Positions 27,250 through 40,113 are shown, counted from the first letter of the stretch. The stretch is DNA of 64,000 nt from Gluconobacter thailandicus F149-1 = NBRC 100600 (GCF_000964465.1 NZ_BANH01000005.1:124001-188000); one strand, 5' to 3'. The notes: a model not told the origin generated them from the letters alone. Made by a program: numbers and translations.

Positions 27250-27860
27250 GCCAGACGCTCCTTAAGACCCTCAAGACCTGCGCGGGTAATAACCAGCACG
27301 TCATGGTTGAGGATGTCATAGACGTTCGCACCGATTGTCGGCAGCACGTCGATCTTCGGCAGGTTGGCAATCGCACGAGCGAACTGCTCGTCAACCGCAC
27401 CGTCCACGATCAGCGCAGACGACCAGCCCAGTGCCTTCAGCTTTGCAGCCGCTTCGCGGGTCTTGCTGACACCGTTTGCCGTGTCGAGCACAATCAGCTT
27501 GCCATCGGCAGCTTTCTGCGAAAGAGCAGAAATCAGGCCAAGACGACGAACCTTCTTGGGAAGGTCATAGCCATGATCACGCACAACCGGACCATGCACC
27601 ACGCCACCAGTACGAAACTGCGGAGCGCGCAGGGAGCCCTGACGAGCAGAACCAGTACCCTTCTGACGGAAAGGCTTCTTGGTCGTGCCAGAGATCTCAC
27701 CCATGCCCTTGGTGCGATGTGTGCCAGCGCGGCGCTTTGCCAGCTGCCAGTGCACAACACGCGCCATGATGTCGGCACGCGGAGAAACCGCGAAAATCTC
27801 TTCTGGAAGCGCGACTGAGCCTGCGCTGCCATTATCGAGGGTTTTGATATCGTATTCCAT
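27246..27860 (-). CDS. rplD: 50S ribosomal protein L4
   Basis: Tunnel protein; in E. coli it also represses the S10 operon. 204 aa from ATG 27858-27860 (GAGGGG just upstream; the frame to 27875 has no homology). Contains the [20 protein letters not shown] loop reaching the tunnel. Four-nt overlap with rplW. Confidence 0.96.
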   Translation of the reverse strand: MEYDIKTLDNGSAGSVALPEEIFAVSPRADIMARVVHWQLAKRRAGTHRTKGMGEISGTTKKPFRQKGTGSARQGSLRAPQFRTGGVVHGPVVRDHGYDLPKKVRRLGLISALSQKAADGKLIVLDTANGVSKTREAAAKLKALGWSSALIVDGAVDEQFARAIANLPKIDVLPTIGANVYDILNHDVLVITRAGLEGLKERLA

Positions 27861-27871
27861 GCCCCTCGCCC

Positions 27872-28555
27872 TCAACCGGCGGCCGCCACGACTGCAGCCG
27901 GATACGGCGCATCGGCATGGCGTGCCTTCTTGATTGCATCGCGAATCAGCACAACGCTGTTTTTCGCACCAGGAATCGCGCCTCTGACCATGATCAGATT
28001 ACGCTCTTCATCCACGGCAGCCACTTCAAGGTTCAGCGTGGTAACACGCACATCACCCATGTGACCTGCCATCTTCTTGCCCTTGAAGACCTTGCCAGGA
28101 TCCTGGCGCTGGCCCGTAGAACCATGAGAACGATGGCTGATGGACACGCCGTGGGAGGCTTCAAGACCAGCGAAGTTATGACGCTTCATAACACCCGCAA
28201 AGCCTTTACCCTTACTCTGACCCGTGACGTCAACTTTCTGCCCAACCACGAAATGGTTTGCAGACAGCTTCGTGCCCGCCTCAAGCAGAGCATCTTCCGC
28301 AACGCGGAACTCTACGAGGTTTTTCTTCGGCTCAACCTTGGTACGGGCGAAATGGCCACGATTTGCCTTGGTGACATTCTTCACCTTGGCATTTCCAAGA
28401 CCGAGCTGAACGGCCGTATAGCCATCACGCTCATTCGTGCGGGAATCTACAACCTGAACTTCGTCAAGGTGCAGCACCGTCACAGGCACATGAGTGCCAT
28501 CTTCCTTAAACAGCCGGGTCATCCCCAGCTTTTTTGCAATCAATCCGGTACGCAT
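27872..28555 (-). CDS. rplC: 50S ribosomal protein L3
   Basis: Early-assembly protein close to the peptidyl-transferase centre, 227 aa. [40 protein letters not shown] and [12 protein letters not shown] are diagnostic. ATG 28553-28555 with AAGG 9 nt upstream; an in-frame start at 28588 would overlap rpsJ. Confidence 0.97.
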   Translation of the reverse strand: MRTGLIAKKLGMTRLFKEDGTHVPVTVLHLDEVQVVDSRTNERDGYTAVQLGLGNAKVKNVTKANRGHFARTKVEPKKNLVEFRVAEDALLEAGTKLSANHFVVGQKVDVTGQSKGKGFAGVMKRHNFAGLEASHGVSISHRSHGSTGQRQDPGKVFKGKKMAGHMGDVRVTTLNLEVAAVDEERNLIMVRGAIPGAKNSVVLIRDAIKKARHADAPYPAAVVAAAG

Positions 28556-28565
28556 CGTCTGGACC

Positions 28566-28874
28566 TTAGAGTTTGATCTCGACATCAACGCCAGCGGCGA
28601 GGTCGAGCTTCATGAGGGCGTCCACGGTCTGCGGGGTCGGCTCGACAATGTCGAGCAGCCGGCGGTGAGTCCGAATTTCGAACTGTTCGCGGCTTTTCTT
28701 ATCCACGTGTGGCGAGCGGTTCACCGTGAACCGTTCGATATGCGTCGGCAGCGGGATCGGACCCCGAACCCGCGCACCCGTACGCTTCGCCGTGTTTACG
28801 ATCTCTTTGGTGCTGTTGTCCAGCACGCGATGATCGTACGCCTTAAGGCGAATGCGGATGTTCTGGTTGTCCAT
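28566..28874 (-). CDS. rpsJ: 30S ribosomal protein S10
   Basis: Small-subunit head protein and NusE antitermination factor, 102 aa. [40 protein letters not shown] and [18 protein letters not shown] are conserved. It heads the S10 cluster, 120 nt after tuf; no separate clean promoter was identified. Confidence 0.98.
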   Translation of the reverse strand: MDNQNIRIRLKAYDHRVLDNSTKEIVNTAKRTGARVRGPIPLPTHIERFTVNRSPHVDKKSREQFEIRTHRRLLDIVEPTPQTVDALMKLDLAAGVDVEIKL

Positions 28875-28938
28875 AGTCTTAATTCGTCCAACTCAAAAAT
28901 TCGGGTCTCGTCCTACTGCCATTGCATCTGAAAGGGAA

Positions 28939-28966
28939 CCCCGGCCAGAAATAAATCTGGCCGGGG
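28939..28966 (-). terminator. hairpin between tuf and rpsJ
   Basis: Perfect 11-bp GC-rich stem CCCCGGCCAGA/TCTGGCCGGGG with loop AATAAA, 28 nt past the tuf stop. The following T content is low (TTCCCTTTC), suggesting partial termination that lowers read-through from tuf into the S10 genes. Confidence 0.65.
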
Positions 28967-28994
28967 CTTCCATATCAACGGCGAAACGCAGGAC

Positions 28995-30185
28995 TTAGGC
29001 GCTAATGGAGGAAACCACGCCTGCACCCACGGTGCGGCCGCCTTCGCGAATTGCGAAACGCAGACCTTCGTCCATGGCGATCGGAGCAATCAGCTCGACA
29101 TCCATAGCAACGTTATCACCCGGCATCACCATTTCCGTGCCTTCCGGAAGCGTCACAACACCAGTGACGTCGGTCGTACGGAAATAGAACTGCGGACGAT
29201 AGTTCGTGAAGAATGGCGTATGACGACCACCCTCTTCCTTCGTGAGGATGTAAGCCTCAGCCTTGAACTTCTTGTGCGGGGTGATGGAACCCGGCTTTGC
29301 AAGAACCTGGCCACGCTCAACGTCTTCACGCTTCGTACCACGAACCAGCGCACCGATGTTGTCACCAGCTTCACCGCGATCAAGCAGCTTGCGGAACATC
29401 TCAACGCCCGTAACGGTCGTCTTGATAGTATCTTTCAGGCCGACGATTTCAACTTCGTCACCGACGTTGACAACGCCACGCTCAACACGACCCGTCACAA
29501 CCGTACCACGGCCGGAAATCGAGAACACGTCTTCGATCGGCATCAGGAACGGACGATCAACCGGACGCTCCGGCTGCGGGATGTACGTGTCGACAGCTTC
29601 CATCAGCTCAAGAACGCGATCTTCACCAATGGTGGCATCGCCGTCTTCAAGCGTCACAAGCGCGGAGCCCTTGACGATGGGGATATCGTCGCCCGGGAAC
29701 TGGTAGGAAGAAAGAAGTTCACGAACTTCCATCTCCACGAGCTCCAGAAGCTCCGGATCATCAACCTGGTCAACCTTGTTCAGGAACACGACCAGAGCCG
29801 GCACGCCAACCTGACGTGCGAGCAGGATGTGCTCACGCGTCTGCGGCATCGGGCCGTCAGCAGCAGACACAACCAGGATCGCGCCGTCCATCTGGGCAGC
29901 ACCGGTGATCATGTTCTTGACGTAGTCAGCGTGACCCGGGCAGTCAACGTGAGCATAGTGACGGTTCTTCGTCTCATACTCAACGTGTGCCGTGGAAATG
30001 GTGATACCACGAGCGCGCTCTTCCGGCGCTGCGTCGATCATGTCGTACGCCTTGAACTCGGCGCCGCCGCTCTTCGCAAGCGTCTTGGTAATTGCAGCAG
30101 TCAGCGAGGTCTTGCCGTGGTCGACGTGACCGATGGTGCCGATGTTGCAGTGCGGCTTCGTCCGCTCGAATTTAGCCTTTGCCAT
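28995..30185 (-). CDS. tuf: elongation factor Tu
   Basis: GTPase delivering aminoacyl-tRNA, 396 aa. G1 GHVDHGKT (19-26), the switch region [17 protein letters not shown]3 DCPGH and G4 NKVD are all present; domain 3 ends [15 protein letters not shown] lies 7 nt before the ATG. It follows rpsG directly, without the fusA gene that usually separates them. Confidence 0.99.
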   Translation of the reverse strand: MAKAKFERTKPHCNIGTIGHVDHGKTSLTAAITKTLAKSGGAEFKAYDMIDAAPEERARGITISTAHVEYETKNRHYAHVDCPGHADYVKNMITGAAQMDGAILVVSAADGPMPQTREHILLARQVGVPALVVFLNKVDQVDDPELLELVEMEVRELLSSYQFPGDDIPIVKGSALVTLEDGDATIGEDRVLELMEAVDTYIPQPERPVDRPFLMPIEDVFSISGRGTVVTGRVERGVVNVGDEVEIVGLKDTIKTTVTGVEMFRKLLDRGEAGDNIGALVRGTKREDVERGQVLAKPGSITPHKKFKAEAYILTKEEGGRHTPFFTNYRPQFYFRTTDVTGVVTLPEGTEMVMPGDNVAMDVELIAPIAMDEGLRFAIREGGRTVGAGVVSSISA

Positions 30186-30246
30186 CGTCTATCTCCAAAA
30201 CCCTGCCTCCCACGAGACAGGGGTAAGACTGAAAGTTCATTCCAGC

Positions 30247-30270
30247 CAGCATCCAGATTCCCGGATGCTG
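30247..30270 (-). promoter_or_regulatory. hairpin between rpsG and tuf
   Basis: 8-bp stem CAGCATCC/GGATGCTG with 8-nt loop, in the 110-nt rpsG-tuf gap where fusA would lie in most genomes. No T run. May be a processing or attenuation element tuning tuf. Confidence 0.45.
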
Positions 30271-30295
30271 CCGAAAGCCCTTTAGCGGGTTCTGA

Positions 30296-30772
30296 TTACC
30301 AGCGATAGTGACTGAATGCCTTGTTAGCTTCAGCCATACGGTGGGTGTCTTCGCGCTTCTTAACAGCAGCGCCACGATTGTTGACCGCGTCCATCAGTTC
30401 GTTGGACAGGCGCTCCTGCATCGTGTTCTCACCGCGCTTGCGGGAGGCATCGATCAGCCACCGGATCGCCAGGGCCTGACGGCGCTCAGCGCGCACTTCG
30501 ACAGGCACCTGATAGGTAGCACCACCGACACGACGTGAGCGGACTTCAACAGCCGGCTTCACATTGTCCAGTGCCGAGTGGAACATGGCCACCGGGTCAG
30601 CAGCGCTACCACCACGGTTACGCAGAACCTCAAGCGCACCGTAAACGATGCCCTCAGCGGTGGATTTCTTTCCATCGTACATCAGCGCATTCATGAAGCG
30701 CGTGATAACGATGTCTCCGAACTTTGGATCGGGAAGGATCTCACGCTTTACAGCGCGGTGACGGCGACTCAT
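30296..30772 (-). CDS. rpsG: 30S ribosomal protein S7
   Basis: Head-assembly initiator, 158 aa. [40 protein letters not shown] and the C-terminal [15 protein letters not shown] are typical. Twelve nt after rpsL. Confidence 0.98.
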   Translation of the reverse strand: MSRRHRAVKREILPDPKFGDIVITRFMNALMYDGKKSTAEGIVYGALEVLRNRGGSAADPVAMFHSALDNVKPAVEVRSRRVGGATYQVPVEVRAERRQALAIRWLIDASRKRGENTMQERLSNELMDAVNNRGAAVKKREDTHRMAEANKAFSHYRW

Positions 30773-30784
30773 TCCAAATACCTC

Positions 30785-31156
30785 TTACTTCGGACGCTTC
30801 GCGCCATACAGCGAACGACGCTGACGACGCTTGGCGATGCCCTGCGTGTCGAGCACGCCTCGCAGGATGTGATAACGCACACCAGGAAGATCCTTCACGC
30901 GGCCACCACGGATCAGCACAACACTGTGCTCCTGAAGGTTATGACCTTCACCCGGAATGTAGCTCACGACCTCATACCCGTTGGTCAGACGCACCTTGGC
31001 GACCTTACGCAGAGCGGAGTTCGGCTTCTTTGGCGTTACCGTGTACACGCGCGTGCAAACGCCACGCTTCTGGGGGCATCCCTGTAGTGCAGGGACCTTG
31101 TTCCGCTTTGCGGCCGGCTCACGGCCGTTCGCGATCAACTGGTTGATGGTCGGCAT
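30785..31156 (-). CDS. rpsL: 30S ribosomal protein S12
   Basis: Decoding-centre protein, 123 aa. [24 protein letters not shown] (Lys43 present) and [12 protein letters not shown] (second conserved Lys present) are the unmutated, streptomycin-sensitive forms. First gene of the str cluster; a promoter candidate lies about 260 nt upstream. Confidence 0.98.
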   Translation of the reverse strand: MPTINQLIANGREPAAKRNKVPALQGCPQKRGVCTRVYTVTPKKPNSALRKVAKVRLTNGYEVVSYIPGEGHNLQEHSVVLIRGGRVKDLPGVRYHILRGVLDTQGIAKRRQRRSLYGAKRPK

Positions 31157-31543
31157 GCGCCCTTCCCAATCCTTGTCCTATTCCGGACAGGAAGCACCAG
31201 GCTTCCTGCCATGACATTTTATTCAAATCGACATGCGGCTGAACCGCCTGCCTATCCCACATTTGGAAAGGGAAACGGCTATTGCCATTCCCCTCCTTTT
31301 GTAGCCTGCGGCCTTGGCATTCCCCGAAACCGGGTTAGCGGCACCACATGCGATTCTTTGTCTTCGACGGCTTAATTTTCGCCTCTTCAGGCGGGAGTAG
31401 CCGAGGGCGCGGAACCTACGAAGGGTTCCGCGTTGAGTCAAGTGTTTCAGCCAGAAATGCACCGATTCTGAGAAGAGAACTCTCGGAATCGGCATATTTC
31501 CCCTCTCTGCCCTTCTCTCCAGAAGAAAACAGAGAGGTTTTCA
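31157..31543. other. rpoC-rpsL intergenic region with hairpins and long leader
   Basis: 387 bp without a credible gene. On the minus strand after rpoC: a stem 31502-31509/31530-31537 with nested pairing, a 12-bp one-mismatch stem 31462-31473/31481-31492, the str promoter, and a 9-bp stem 31408-31416/31424-31432 overlapping its -10. About 250 nt of leader to rpsL then shows no ORF of note. None of the stems has a good T run. Confidence 0.6.
31413..31441 (-). promoter_or_regulatory. promoter of the str cluster (rpsL-rpsG-tuf)
   Basis: Minus strand TTGACT (31436-31441) and TAGGTT (31413-31418) with a 17-bp spacer. The -35 is 5/6; the -10 is weak, as is common in alphaproteobacteria. A GANTC site (31435-31439) overlaps the -35, as at the rpsM promoter. 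Confidence 0.5.
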
Positions 31544-34500
31544 TTACTCTGCTGCGTCTTCCACTTCGGCCGCTGAACGACCGACGCGATGACGATCCTG
31601 GCTAGCAGCAATACCCCGCAGACGGTTCATGACGCTGCCAGTACCAGCAGGAATCAGACGACCTACAATCACGTTCTCCTTGAGGCCATTCAGCGTATCG
31701 ACCTTGCCAGATGTAGCGGCGTCGGTAAGCACGCGTGTGGTCTCCTGGAAGGAGGCCGCAGAGATGAAGGACTGCGTCTGCAGGGAAGCCTTGGTGATGC
31801 CCTGTAGCACCGGCATAGCCACTGCTGGGGTATCGCCATTTTCCTGAAGGCGCTGATTCTCGATCTCGTACTCAATCCGATCAACGGTTTCGCCTATCAG
31901 ATAGGTCGAATCACCTGGCTCCAGAATTTCAACCTTCTGCAGCATCTGACGAACAATGACCTCAATATGCTTGTCATTGATCTTCACGCCCTGCAGTCGA
32001 TAGACGTCCTGAATTTCATTAACCAGATAATCCGAGAGCGCTTCGACACCCATGACCTTCAAAATGTCATGCGGCACACGCGGACCATCGACCAGCGGAT
32101 CACCCTTCTGAACAAAATCGCCTTCCTGAACGGAAACGTGCTTGCCCTTAGGGATGAGGTACTGGGTTTCTTCGCCGGTTTCGTCATTTTTCACAATGAC
32201 GCAACGCTTGGACTTGTAGTCCTTGCCGAATTCAATACGTCCATCGCCTTCGGCAATGATCGCATGATCCTTTGGACGACGAGCTTCGAAAAGTTCGGCA
32301 ACACGCGGCAGACCACCGGTAATGTCACGCGTCTTGGAACCTTCACGCGGAATACGCGCAAGAACGTCACCGGCATGAACCTCCGCACCATTCTCGATAG
32401 ACAGAATACTGTCTGGTGAGAGGAAGTAGCGGGCATCATTGCCGTTGGCGAGCTTGACCACATTCCCTGCAGCATCCTTGAGCTGCAGACGCGGACGAAG
32501 ATCCACACCCTTGGAAGCCTGCTTGTAGTCAACCACAACCTTGGAGCTGAGGCCTGTGACCTCATCCATACGTTCGACAAGCGTGATGCTGTCGATTAGG
32601 TCGAGGTATTCTACCGTACCAGCCTGCTCGGTGATGATCGGAAGGGTGTACGGGTCCCACTCAGCCATTTTCTGGCCACGTGCAACCGCCTCACCCTCAC
32701 CCACCATCAGACGCGCACCATAAGGCACACGATAGCGGGCACGCTCGACACCGTTCTCATCGGTCAGGAGGATTTCGCAGTTACGCGACATCACAACCAG
32801 AACCTTCTGAGAGTTCTCGACAACGTTGCGGTTCTTGATCGTCACACGTCCATCACGGGACGCCTCGACCATCGACTGCTCCGCACCACGCGTTGCCGCA
32901 CCACCGATATGGAAGGTACGCATCGTCAGCTGTGTACCAGGCTCACCGATGGACTGAGCGGCGATGACACCAACAGCTTCACCAATGTTCACTGGCGTGC
33001 CGCGTGCAAGGTCACGGCCATAGCAGTGTGCACAAATCCCGACCCGGCTATCACACGTGAGAACCGACCGGATTTCCATACTCTCAACACCAGCCTTTTC
33101 GATAAGCTCGGCTTCCGGCTCCTCGATCAGCGTGTTGCGGGGCAGAAGAACGTCATGCGTTACAGGATGCAGTACGTCCTTGGACGTTGTGCGACCCAGG
33201 ATACGCTCGGAAAGGGATGCGACGACTTCACCGCTATCCATTACCGCACGAACCGTCAGACCGCGTTCCGTACCGCAATCCGGCTCAACGATGATGCAAT
33301 CCTGCGCAACGTCAACAAGACGACGTGTCAGATAACCCGAGTTCGCGGTCTTCAGAGCCGTATCAGCGAGACCCTTACGAGCCCCGTGACTGGACGTGAA
33401 GTAATCGAGAACCGACAGGCCTTCTTTGAAGTTCGCGATGATCGGCTGCTCGATGATCTCGCCAGAAGGCTTCACCATCAGACCACGCATACCCGCAAGC
33501 TGCTTCATCTGGGCCGGCGACCCACGAGCACCGGAGTGGCTCATCATCCACACAGAGTTGGTCGGCTTGCCGATAACCTGCTTGGAGATTTCCTTCAGCA
33601 TGGCAGCCTGCACTTCGTCCGTGCAACGCGACCACGCATCAACCACCTTGTTGTAGCGCTCGCCAGCCGTAATCAGACCGTCCTGATACTGCTGCTCAAA
33701 CTCTTTGACCTCTTCAGACGTCTTACCAACCAGCGTTGCCTTCTCGGCCGGAATGATCATGTCATCCTTGCCGAAGGAAATGCCAGCACGGGCAGCATGC
33801 TTGAAACCAAGGCCCATGAGACGGTCACAGAAGATCACTGCTTCCTTCTGACCACAGTGACGATAGACCGTATCGATAACATCGGACACGTTCTTCTTCG
33901 TCAGCTGCTTGTTGATCAGGCTGAACGGAATCGCAGGATGCTTCGGCAGGATCTGCGCAATAAGCGCACGTCCCGGAGTCGTCAGGATCGTCTGGCGGAT
34001 CGGGTTACCGTTTTCATCAACGGTCGGAAGACGCAGACGGATCTTATCATGAAGTTGCAGGGAACCGGCGAGCATCGCGCTCTCGATTTCTGCGACATCG
34101 GAATAGGCCGGTGGCGCAGCCTTCACGACCTTGCCACCTTCGATGACGGCCTCATCCGGTGTCTCACGATACTCAGGAACTTCAAGGCTCAGGTAATAGA
34201 GACCCAGAACGATATCCTGAGACGGCACGATAATCGGCTTGCCGTTTGCAGGGCTGAGGATGTTGTTCGTGGACATCATCAGCACGCGTGCTTCCAACTG
34301 CGCTTCGAGCGATAGCGGAACGTGCACGGCCATCTGATCGCCGTCAAAGTCAGCGTTGAACGCGGTGCAGACCAGCGGGTGAAGCTGGATAGCCTTACCT
34401 TCAATCAGGGTCGGCTCGAACGCCTGAATGCCAAGACGGTGAAGCGTCGGGGCACGGTTCAGCATCACTGGATGTTCGCGGATAACCTCTTCGAGGATAT

Positions 34501-35860
34501 CCCAGACTTCCGGACGCTCTTTCTCCACCATGCGCTTTGCAGCCTTGATGGTAGTGGCGTGACCGTACTTCTCCAGCTTGGAGTAGATAAACGGCTTGAA
34601 GAGCTCGAGTGCCATCTTCTTCGGCAGACCGCACTGATGCAGCTTCAGCTCCGGACCAACCACGATGACCGAACGGCCAGAGTAATCGACGCGCTTACCG
34701 AGAAGGTTCTGACGGAAACGGCCCTGCTTGCCCTTCAGCATATCAGACAGGGACTTCAGCGGACGCTTGTTGGCACCCGTAATCGCACGACCACGACGAC
34801 CGTTATCGAACAGCGCATCAACAGCTTCCTGAAGCATGCGCTTTTCGTTGCGGACAATAATGTCCGGCGCACGAAGCTCGATCAGGCGCTTCAGACGGTT
34901 ATTACGGTTGATGACACGGCGATACAAATCGTTCAGATCAGACGTTGCGAAACGACCACCATCCAGCGGGACCAGTGGACGAAGTTCCGGCGGAATCACC
35001 GGAATGATGTCCATGATCATCCAGTCTGGACGTGAGCCACTCTCAACAAATGCCTCAACGAGCTTCAGACGCTTGACCAGCTTCTTACGAGCAGCTTCAG
35101 ACGTTGCCTTGCGCAGCTTCTTGCGCATCATCGTCTTTTCGGAATCGCCTTCCATGACTTCAGCGTCATAGTCAAACGGATCCGGTAGTCCCTTTGCCTT
35201 TGCGGCAAGACTCAGCTCGCGTTCCTGAGCATTAGGAATGCCCCAGTCGTAGCTGGACAGCGCCCGCTTGATCGCCTCGGCACCGATCCCAACGTCAATG
35301 CCCGCATCCGGATATTCGTCGAGCAGATCTTCGCAACGGATTTCATCGAGAAGGTACTGATCGCGCTTCTTGCCGTTCTTGTAGGAGTCGATCTGATCGG
35401 AATCACAGACACCCTTGTCGAGAATGAGGAACTTCTCGAAATACAGAACAGGCTCAACGTCCTTCAGCGGCAGATCCAGCATCGTGGCAATGCGGCTCGG
35501 CAGCGACTTAAGGAACCAGATGTGCGCAACTGGGGAAGCAAGTTCGATATGCCCCATGCGCTCACGGCGCACCTTGGCAAGCGTGACTTCAACGCCGCAC
35601 TTTTCACAGACAATGCCGCGGAACTTCATCCGCTTGTATTTGCCGCAAAGGCATTCATAGTCCTTGATAGGACCAAAAATGCGTGCGCAGAAAAGCCCGT
35701 CACGCTCTGGCTTGAACGTACGGTAGTTGATGGTCTCCGGCTTCTTGATTTCGCCGTAGGACCAGGAGCGGATCTGCTCACTGGAAGCAAGCTGGATCTT
35801 GATCTGGTCAAAGCTGACTGACTGACCAGCCTGACCCAGGATTTTCATGAGTTCGTTCAT
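31544..35860 (-). CDS. rpoC: RNA polymerase beta' subunit
   Basis: Catalytic RNA polymerase subunit, 1438 aa. First zinc site C70, C72, C85, C88 (CLCG...CEKC), the active-site [16 protein letters not shown] binding Mg2+ in the 460s, bridge-helix/trigger-loop region with [19 protein letters not shown], and second zinc site [13 protein letters not shown] are visible. I start at ATG 35858-35860 ([10 protein letters not shown]), the family N terminus; a TTG at 35875 in frame is unlikely. Separated from rpoB by 80 nt. Confidence 0.98.
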   Translation of the reverse strand: MNELMKILGQAGQSVSFDQIKIQLASSEQIRSWSYGEIKKPETINYRTFKPERDGLFCARIFGPIKDYECLCGKYKRMKFRGIVCEKCGVEVTLAKVRRERMGHIELASPVAHIWFLKSLPSRIATMLDLPLKDVEPVLYFEKFLILDKGVCDSDQIDSYKNGKKRDQYLLDEIRCEDLLDEYPDAGIDVGIGAEAIKRALSSYDWGIPNAQERELSLAAKAKGLPDPFDYDAEVMEGDSEKTMMRKKLRKATSEAARKKLVKRLKLVEAFVESGSRPDWMIMDIIPVIPPELRPLVPLDGGRFATSDLNDLYRRVINRNNRLKRLIELRAPDIIVRNEKRMLQEAVDALFDNGRRGRAITGANKRPLKSLSDMLKGKQGRFRQNLLGKRVDYSGRSVIVVGPELKLHQCGLPKKMALELFKPFIYSKLEKYGHATTIKAAKRMVEKERPEVWDILEEVIREHPVMLNRAPTLHRLGIQAFEPTLIEGKAIQLHPLVCTAFNADFDGDQMAVHVPLSLEAQLEARVLMMSTNNILSPANGKPIIVPSQDIVLGLYYLSLEVPEYRETPDEAVIEGGKVVKAAPPAYSDVAEIESAMLAGSLQLHDKIRLRLPTVDENGNPIRQTILTTPGRALIAQILPKHPAIPFSLINKQLTKKNVSDVIDTVYRHCGQKEAVIFCDRLMGLGFKHAARAGISFGKDDMIIPAEKATLVGKTSEEVKEFEQQYQDGLITAGERYNKVVDAWSRCTDEVQAAMLKEISKQVIGKPTNSVWMMSHSGARGSPAQMKQLAGMRGLMVKPSGEIIEQPIIANFKEGLSVLDYFTSSHGARKGLADTALKTANSGYLTRRLVDVAQDCIIVEPDCGTERGLTVRAVMDSGEVVASLSERILGRTTSKDVLHPVTHDVLLPRNTLIEEPEAELIEKAGVESMEIRSVLTCDSRVGICAHCYGRDLARGTPVNIGEAVGVIAAQSIGEPGTQLTMRTFHIGGAATRGAEQSMVEASRDGRVTIKNRNVVENSQKVLVVMSRNCEILLTDENGVERARYRVPYGARLMVGEGEAVARGQKMAEWDPYTLPIITEQAGTVEYLDLIDSITLVERMDEVTGLSSKVVVDYKQASKGVDLRPRLQLKDAAGNVVKLANGNDARYFLSPDSILSIENGAEVHAGDVLARIPREGSKTRDITGGLPRVAELFEARRPKDHAIIAEGDGRIEFGKDYKSKRCVIVKNDETGEETQYLIPKGKHVSVQEGDFVQKGDPLVDGPRVPHDILKVMGVEALSDYLVNEIQDVYRLQGVKINDKHIEVIVRQMLQKVEILEPGDSTYLIGETVDRIEYEIENQRLQENGDTPAVAMPVLQGITKASLQTQSFISAASFQETTRVLTDAATSGKVDTLNGLKENVIVGRLIPAGTGSVMNRLRGIAASQDRHRVGRSAAEVEDAAE

Positions 35861-35940
35861 GCGCCGAAACCCCAATGTGCACCGCGGCGTCCCGCGGGCA
35901 CTTCAAAATTGAACCGTGAAGCGAGAGGGGAGCGAGACAA

Positions 35941-38900
35941 TTAAATCTCGCCCTGCTCGAGTTCGACATTCAGGCCGAGAGACTTCAGTTCCTTGATCAG
36001 AACGTTGAAGCTCTCCGGAATGCCTGCTTCGAAGTCATCCTGCTCGCGCACGATAGCCTCATAGACTTTGGTACGGCCGGAAACGTCATCCGACTTCACC
36101 GTCAGCATTTCCTGCAGCGTATAAGCCGCACCATATGCTTCCAGTGCCCAGACTTCCATTTCACCAAAGCGCTGACCACCGAACTGCGCCTTACCACCCA
36201 GCGGCTGCTGCGTGACGAGGGAGTACGGACCGATCGAACGTGCATGGATCTTGTCATCGACAAGGTGATGCAGCTTCAGCATGTAAATGTAACCAACCGT
36301 GGTCTGGCGCTCAAATGTCTCGCCCGTACGACCATCGATCAGCTGAGACTGACCCGACTTGTTCACACCAGCCTTTTCCAGCATGCCTTCGATGTCCGGG
36401 ATGGAAGCACCATCGAACACCGGGGTAGCAATCGGAAGACCCTTGCGAAGGTTGTTGGCCAACTCGATGAGCTGCTCGTTCGGCAGAGTAGCAACGTCGG
36501 TTTCGAAGATTTCGTCCCCGTAAACGTCCCGCAGACGATCAAGCAGTTCCTGCTTGCGCTCACCAGTCCGCTGATACTCATCAACCATCTCACCGATGCT
36601 TGCACCGATATTGGCACAAGCCCAACCAAGATGGGTTTCAAGGATCTGACCGATGTTCATGCGCGACGGCACACCCAGCGGGTTCAGAACGATGTCAACA
36701 GCCTGACCATTCTCAAGGAACGGCATGTCTTCGACAGGGACAACACGGGAAACGACACCCTTGTTGCCGTGACGACCAGCCATCTTGTCACCCGGCTGAA
36801 GCTTACGCTTCACGGCAACAAAGACCTTGACCATCTTCATCACGCCAGGCGGCAGTTCGTCACCGCGCTGCAGCTTTTCAACCTTGTTGTCAAAACGCGC
36901 ATTGATGCGACGGACAGCTTCATCAAACTCGGAACGCAGTGTTTCGAGTTCAGCAGTCACCTCATCAGAGGAGACCGAGATGTTGCGCCATGCCGCACGA
37001 GGATGCTCATCCAGAACTTCAACCGTGATCGGCGTACCAGAACGGATACCCTTGAACCCGGCACCAGCAACCTGGCCAACCAGACGCTCACGTAGACGAT
37101 TGTGGAAGCTACGCTCCTGAATGGAACGTTCGTCATCCCGGTCCTTGGTCAGGCGTTCAATCTCGGAACGCTCGATTGCCATCGCACGCTCGTCCTTGTC
37201 GACGCCGCGACGTGAGAAGACGCGAACATCAACAATCGTACCGGTCGTACCAGGTGGCAGCTTAAGGGACGTATCACGAACGTCAGAAGCCTTCTCACCG
37301 AAGATGGCGCGGAGGAGCTTTTCTTCCGGCGTCATCGGGCTTTCACCCTTCGGCGTCACCTTACCGACGAGAATATCACCCGGATTCACCTCGGCGCCGA
37401 CATAGACAATGCCTGCCTCGTCAAGGTTACGAAGAGCTTCTTCACCGACATTCGGAATGTCGCGGGTGATTTCCTCCTGGCCGAGCTTCGTGTCACGAGC
37501 CATGACTTCGAATTCTTCGATGTGGATCGAAGTGAAGACGTCATCACGTGCGATACGCTCGGAGATGAGGATGGAGTCCTCAAAGTTGTAACCGTTCCAG
37601 GGCATAAACGCGACGAGCACGTTGCGACCCAGAGCCAGTTCACCCAGTTCGGTGGACGGACCATCCGCAATGATGTCGCCAGCATGAACCGTGTCACCAA
37701 CCTTCACCAGCGGACGCTGATTGATGCAGGTAGACTGGTTCGAACGCATGTACTTACGCAGGCGATAAATATCGACGCCCTGCGTCGAACCCGCATCGTC
37801 AGTCGCACGGACAACGATACGCGCACCATCGATCTGGTCGATGATACCGCGACGCTTGGCAACGATCGTCGCGCCGGAGTCACGTGCAACAGCTGCTTCC
37901 ATGCCTGTTCCAACCAGCGGGGCATCAGCCTTCACCAGCGGAACAGCCTGACGCTGCATGTTTGCGCCCATGAGCGCACGGTTGGCGTCATCGTTCTCAA
38001 GGAACGGAATGAGAGCCGCAGCAACCGAAACAAGCTGCTTTGGAGACACGTCACAGGCCGTAACCTGCTCAGGCGGAACAACACGGAAGTCACCGGACTT
38101 ACGGACGGAAACCAGCTCGTCCGTCAGATGGCCATCTGCACTCTGCTTGGCATCAGCCTGCGCAACGACGAGCTTCTCTTCTTCCATGGCGGAAAGATAT
38201 TTCCAGCCGTCCTGAAGAATGCCGTCCTTGACCAGACGATACGGCGTTTCGATGAAGCCGTACTTGTTGACCTTAGCATAAGTCGAGAGCGAGTTGATCA
38301 GACCGATGTTCGGGCCTTCAGGCGTCTCGATCGGGCAGATACGGCCATAATGCGTCGGATGAACGTCACGGACTTCGAAGCCTGCACGCTCACGGGTCAG
38401 ACCGCCCGGACCAAGCGCCGAAAGACGACGTTTGTGCGTCACTTCGGAGAGCGGGTTGGTCTGATCCATGAACTGGCTGAGCTGTGACGAACCGAAGAAC
38501 TCACGAACCGCAGCAGCCGCCGGCTTTGCATTGATCAGATCATGCGGCATGACCGTATCAATATCGACGGAACCCATACGTTCACGAATGGCGCGTTCCA
38601 TACGGAGCAGGCCAACGCGATACTGGTTCTCCATCAGCTCGCCAACAGAACGAACACGACGGTTACCAAGGTTGTCAATATCGTCAATCTGGCCGCGACC
38701 GTCCTTGAGGTCACACATGATCTTGATGGTGCGCAGGATATCTTCCTTGCGCAGAACGCGCAGGGTATCCGGTGCATCGACATCAAGACGCATATTCATC
38801 TTGACACGACCAACAGACGAAAGATCGTAGCGGTCCTGATCGAAGAAGAGACCACGGAACATCGCTTCGGCGGTTTCCTTGGTCGGCGGCTCACCCGGAC

Positions 38901-40113
38901 GCATGATGCGATAGATATCGATCAGGGCTTCGTCACGGCTGTTATTCTTGTCAACAGTCAGCGTGTTGCGGATCCAAGGACCGTGCGATCCGTCAACCGA
39001 AAGCGTCGGAAGTTCAGTAATGCCAAGCTCTTCAAGAGCAACAAGACGATCTTCCGTCAGTTCCTCGCCAGCTTCGCCGTAAATCTCACCGGTGTGCTCA
39101 TTGACAAGGTCATGCGCAATATAACGGCCCAACACATCAAGACGACCGACCTGCACCACACGGGTCTTTTCTGCAATCTTGCGGACCATACGCGCCGTCA
39201 GCTTGGCGTCTGCCTCAGCGACCACTTCACCCGTGTCAGCATCGACCAGCGGGCTCAGCAGCTTTTGGCCGCGGAATGCTTCTGGCTCGAAAGGACGCGC
39301 CCAGCCATCACCCATCCGGGCGAAGGGAACCATGTCATAGAAGTAAGACAGGATTTCGTCCTGATCCATGCCGCGAATGTCGAGACCTTCGACATCCCCG
39401 CCTTCTGCGATCTTCTGGTCGCGCTGCGCGATGTAGTTTGCACCTTCAAGTGCGTACAGAAGCGTCGTGACAGGAAGCTTACGCTTGCGATCAATACGAA
39501 CGTAGATCAGGTCCTTGGCGTCGAATTCAAAATCGAGCCATGAACCACGATATGGAATCACACGGGCAGCAAAGAGATACTTGCCCGAAGAATGCGTCTT
39601 GCCCTTATCGTGATCGAAAAAGACACCTGGGCTACGATGCATCTGAGAAACGATGACGCGCTCGGTACCGTTGATAATGAAAGTGCCGTTGTCTGTCATG
39701 AGCGGCATGTCGCCCATGTAGACCGGCTGTTCCTTCAAATCATGAATGGAGCGCGAACCCGTATCTTCATCAATGTCCCACGTTGTCAGACGCAGGATGA
39801 CTTTCAGCGGCGCTGCGTATGTCAGACCACGCTGAATGCATTCTTCAACGTCATACTTCGGCTCTTCGAACTCGTAAGACACGAAGTCCAGACGACCGCG
39901 ACCAGCAAAGTCATTGATTGGGAAAACCGAACGGAACACTTCCTGCAGACCGGAGTTCTGACGTGCGTCAGGGCTCACATTCATCTGCAGAAACGCTTCG
40001 TAGGAAGCGCGCTGCACATCGATCAAATTGGGCATCGGCGCAATTTCGGGAATGCGCCCGAAGCTTTTGCGGATCCTCTTGCGTCCCGTGAACGATTTGG
40101 TGATCGCGTTCAT
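35941..40113 (-). CDS. rpoB: RNA polymerase beta subunit
   Basis: 1390-aa beta subunit forming the second catalytic half. The rifampicin-region sequence [20 protein letters not shown] then [20 protein letters not shown] matches the sensitive wild type. Also seen: [20 protein letters not shown] and the C-terminal clamp contact [23 protein letters not shown] 40111-40113 has AGAGGG upstream. It follows rplL across a 242-nt gap with its own hairpin and promoter candidate. Confidence 0.98.
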   Translation of the reverse strand: MNAITKSFTGRKRIRKSFGRIPEIAPMPNLIDVQRASYEAFLQMNVSPDARQNSGLQEVFRSVFPINDFAGRGRLDFVSYEFEEPKYDVEECIQRGLTYAAPLKVILRLTTWDIDEDTGSRSIHDLKEQPVYMGDMPLMTDNGTFIINGTERVIVSQMHRSPGVFFDHDKGKTHSSGKYLFAARVIPYRGSWLDFEFDAKDLIYVRIDRKRKLPVTTLLYALEGANYIAQRDQKIAEGGDVEGLDIRGMDQDEILSYFYDMVPFARMGDGWARPFEPEAFRGQKLLSPLVDADTGEVVAEADAKLTARMVRKIAEKTRVVQVGRLDVLGRYIAHDLVNEHTGEIYGEAGEELTEDRLVALEELGITELPTLSVDGSHGPWIRNTLTVDKNNSRDEALIDIYRIMRPGEPPTKETAEAMFRGLFFDQDRYDLSSVGRVKMNMRLDVDAPDTLRVLRKEDILRTIKIMCDLKDGRGQIDDIDNLGNRRVRSVGELMENQYRVGLLRMERAIRERMGSVDIDTVMPHDLINAKPAAAAVREFFGSSQLSQFMDQTNPLSEVTHKRRLSALGPGGLTRERAGFEVRDVHPTHYGRICPIETPEGPNIGLINSLSTYAKVNKYGFIETPYRLVKDGILQDGWKYLSAMEEEKLVVAQADAKQSADGHLTDELVSVRKSGDFRVVPPEQVTACDVSPKQLVSVAAALIPFLENDDANRALMGANMQRQAVPLVKADAPLVGTGMEAAVARDSGATIVAKRRGIIDQIDGARIVVRATDDAGSTQGVDIYRLRKYMRSNQSTCINQRPLVKVGDTVHAGDIIADGPSTELGELALGRNVLVAFMPWNGYNFEDSILISERIARDDVFTSIHIEEFEVMARDTKLGQEEITRDIPNVGEEALRNLDEAGIVYVGAEVNPGDILVGKVTPKGESPMTPEEKLLRAIFGEKASDVRDTSLKLPPGTTGTIVDVRVFSRRGVDKDERAMAIERSEIERLTKDRDDERSIQERSFHNRLRERLVGQVAGAGFKGIRSGTPITVEVLDEHPRAAWRNISVSSDEVTAELETLRSEFDEAVRRINARFDNKVEKLQRGDELPPGVMKMVKVFVAVKRKLQPGDKMAGRHGNKGVVSRVVPVEDMPFLENGQAVDIVLNPLGVPSRMNIGQILETHLGWACANIGASIGEMVDEYQRTGERKQELLDRLRDVYGDEIFETDVATLPNEQLIELANNLRKGLPIATPVFDGASIPDIEGMLEKAGVNKSGQSQLIDGRTGETFERQTTVGYIYMLKLHHLVDDKIHARSIGPYSLVTQQPLGGKAQFGGQRFGEMEVWALEAYGAAYTLQEMLTVKSDDVSGRTKVYEAIVREQDDFEAGIPESFNVLIKELKSLGLNVELEQGEI

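Noticed and set aside
28950-28978. TTGATA-17-TTTATT promoter for rpsJ
   Set aside because: The hexamers lie on both sides of, and inside, the tuf hairpin; better explained as terminator sequence.
31223-31495. 90-codon minus-strand ORF between rpoC and rpsL
   Set aside because: Spans the str promoter and hairpins, Arg/Ser-rich, no homology or ribosome site.
32909-34315. 468-codon plus-strand ORF inside rpoC
   Set aside because: Lies antisense to conserved rpoC sequence; its translation has no family features. High GC at third positions creates such frames.
38542-39543. Long plus-strand ORF inside rpoB
   Set aside because: Same reason: antisense shadow of rpoB.
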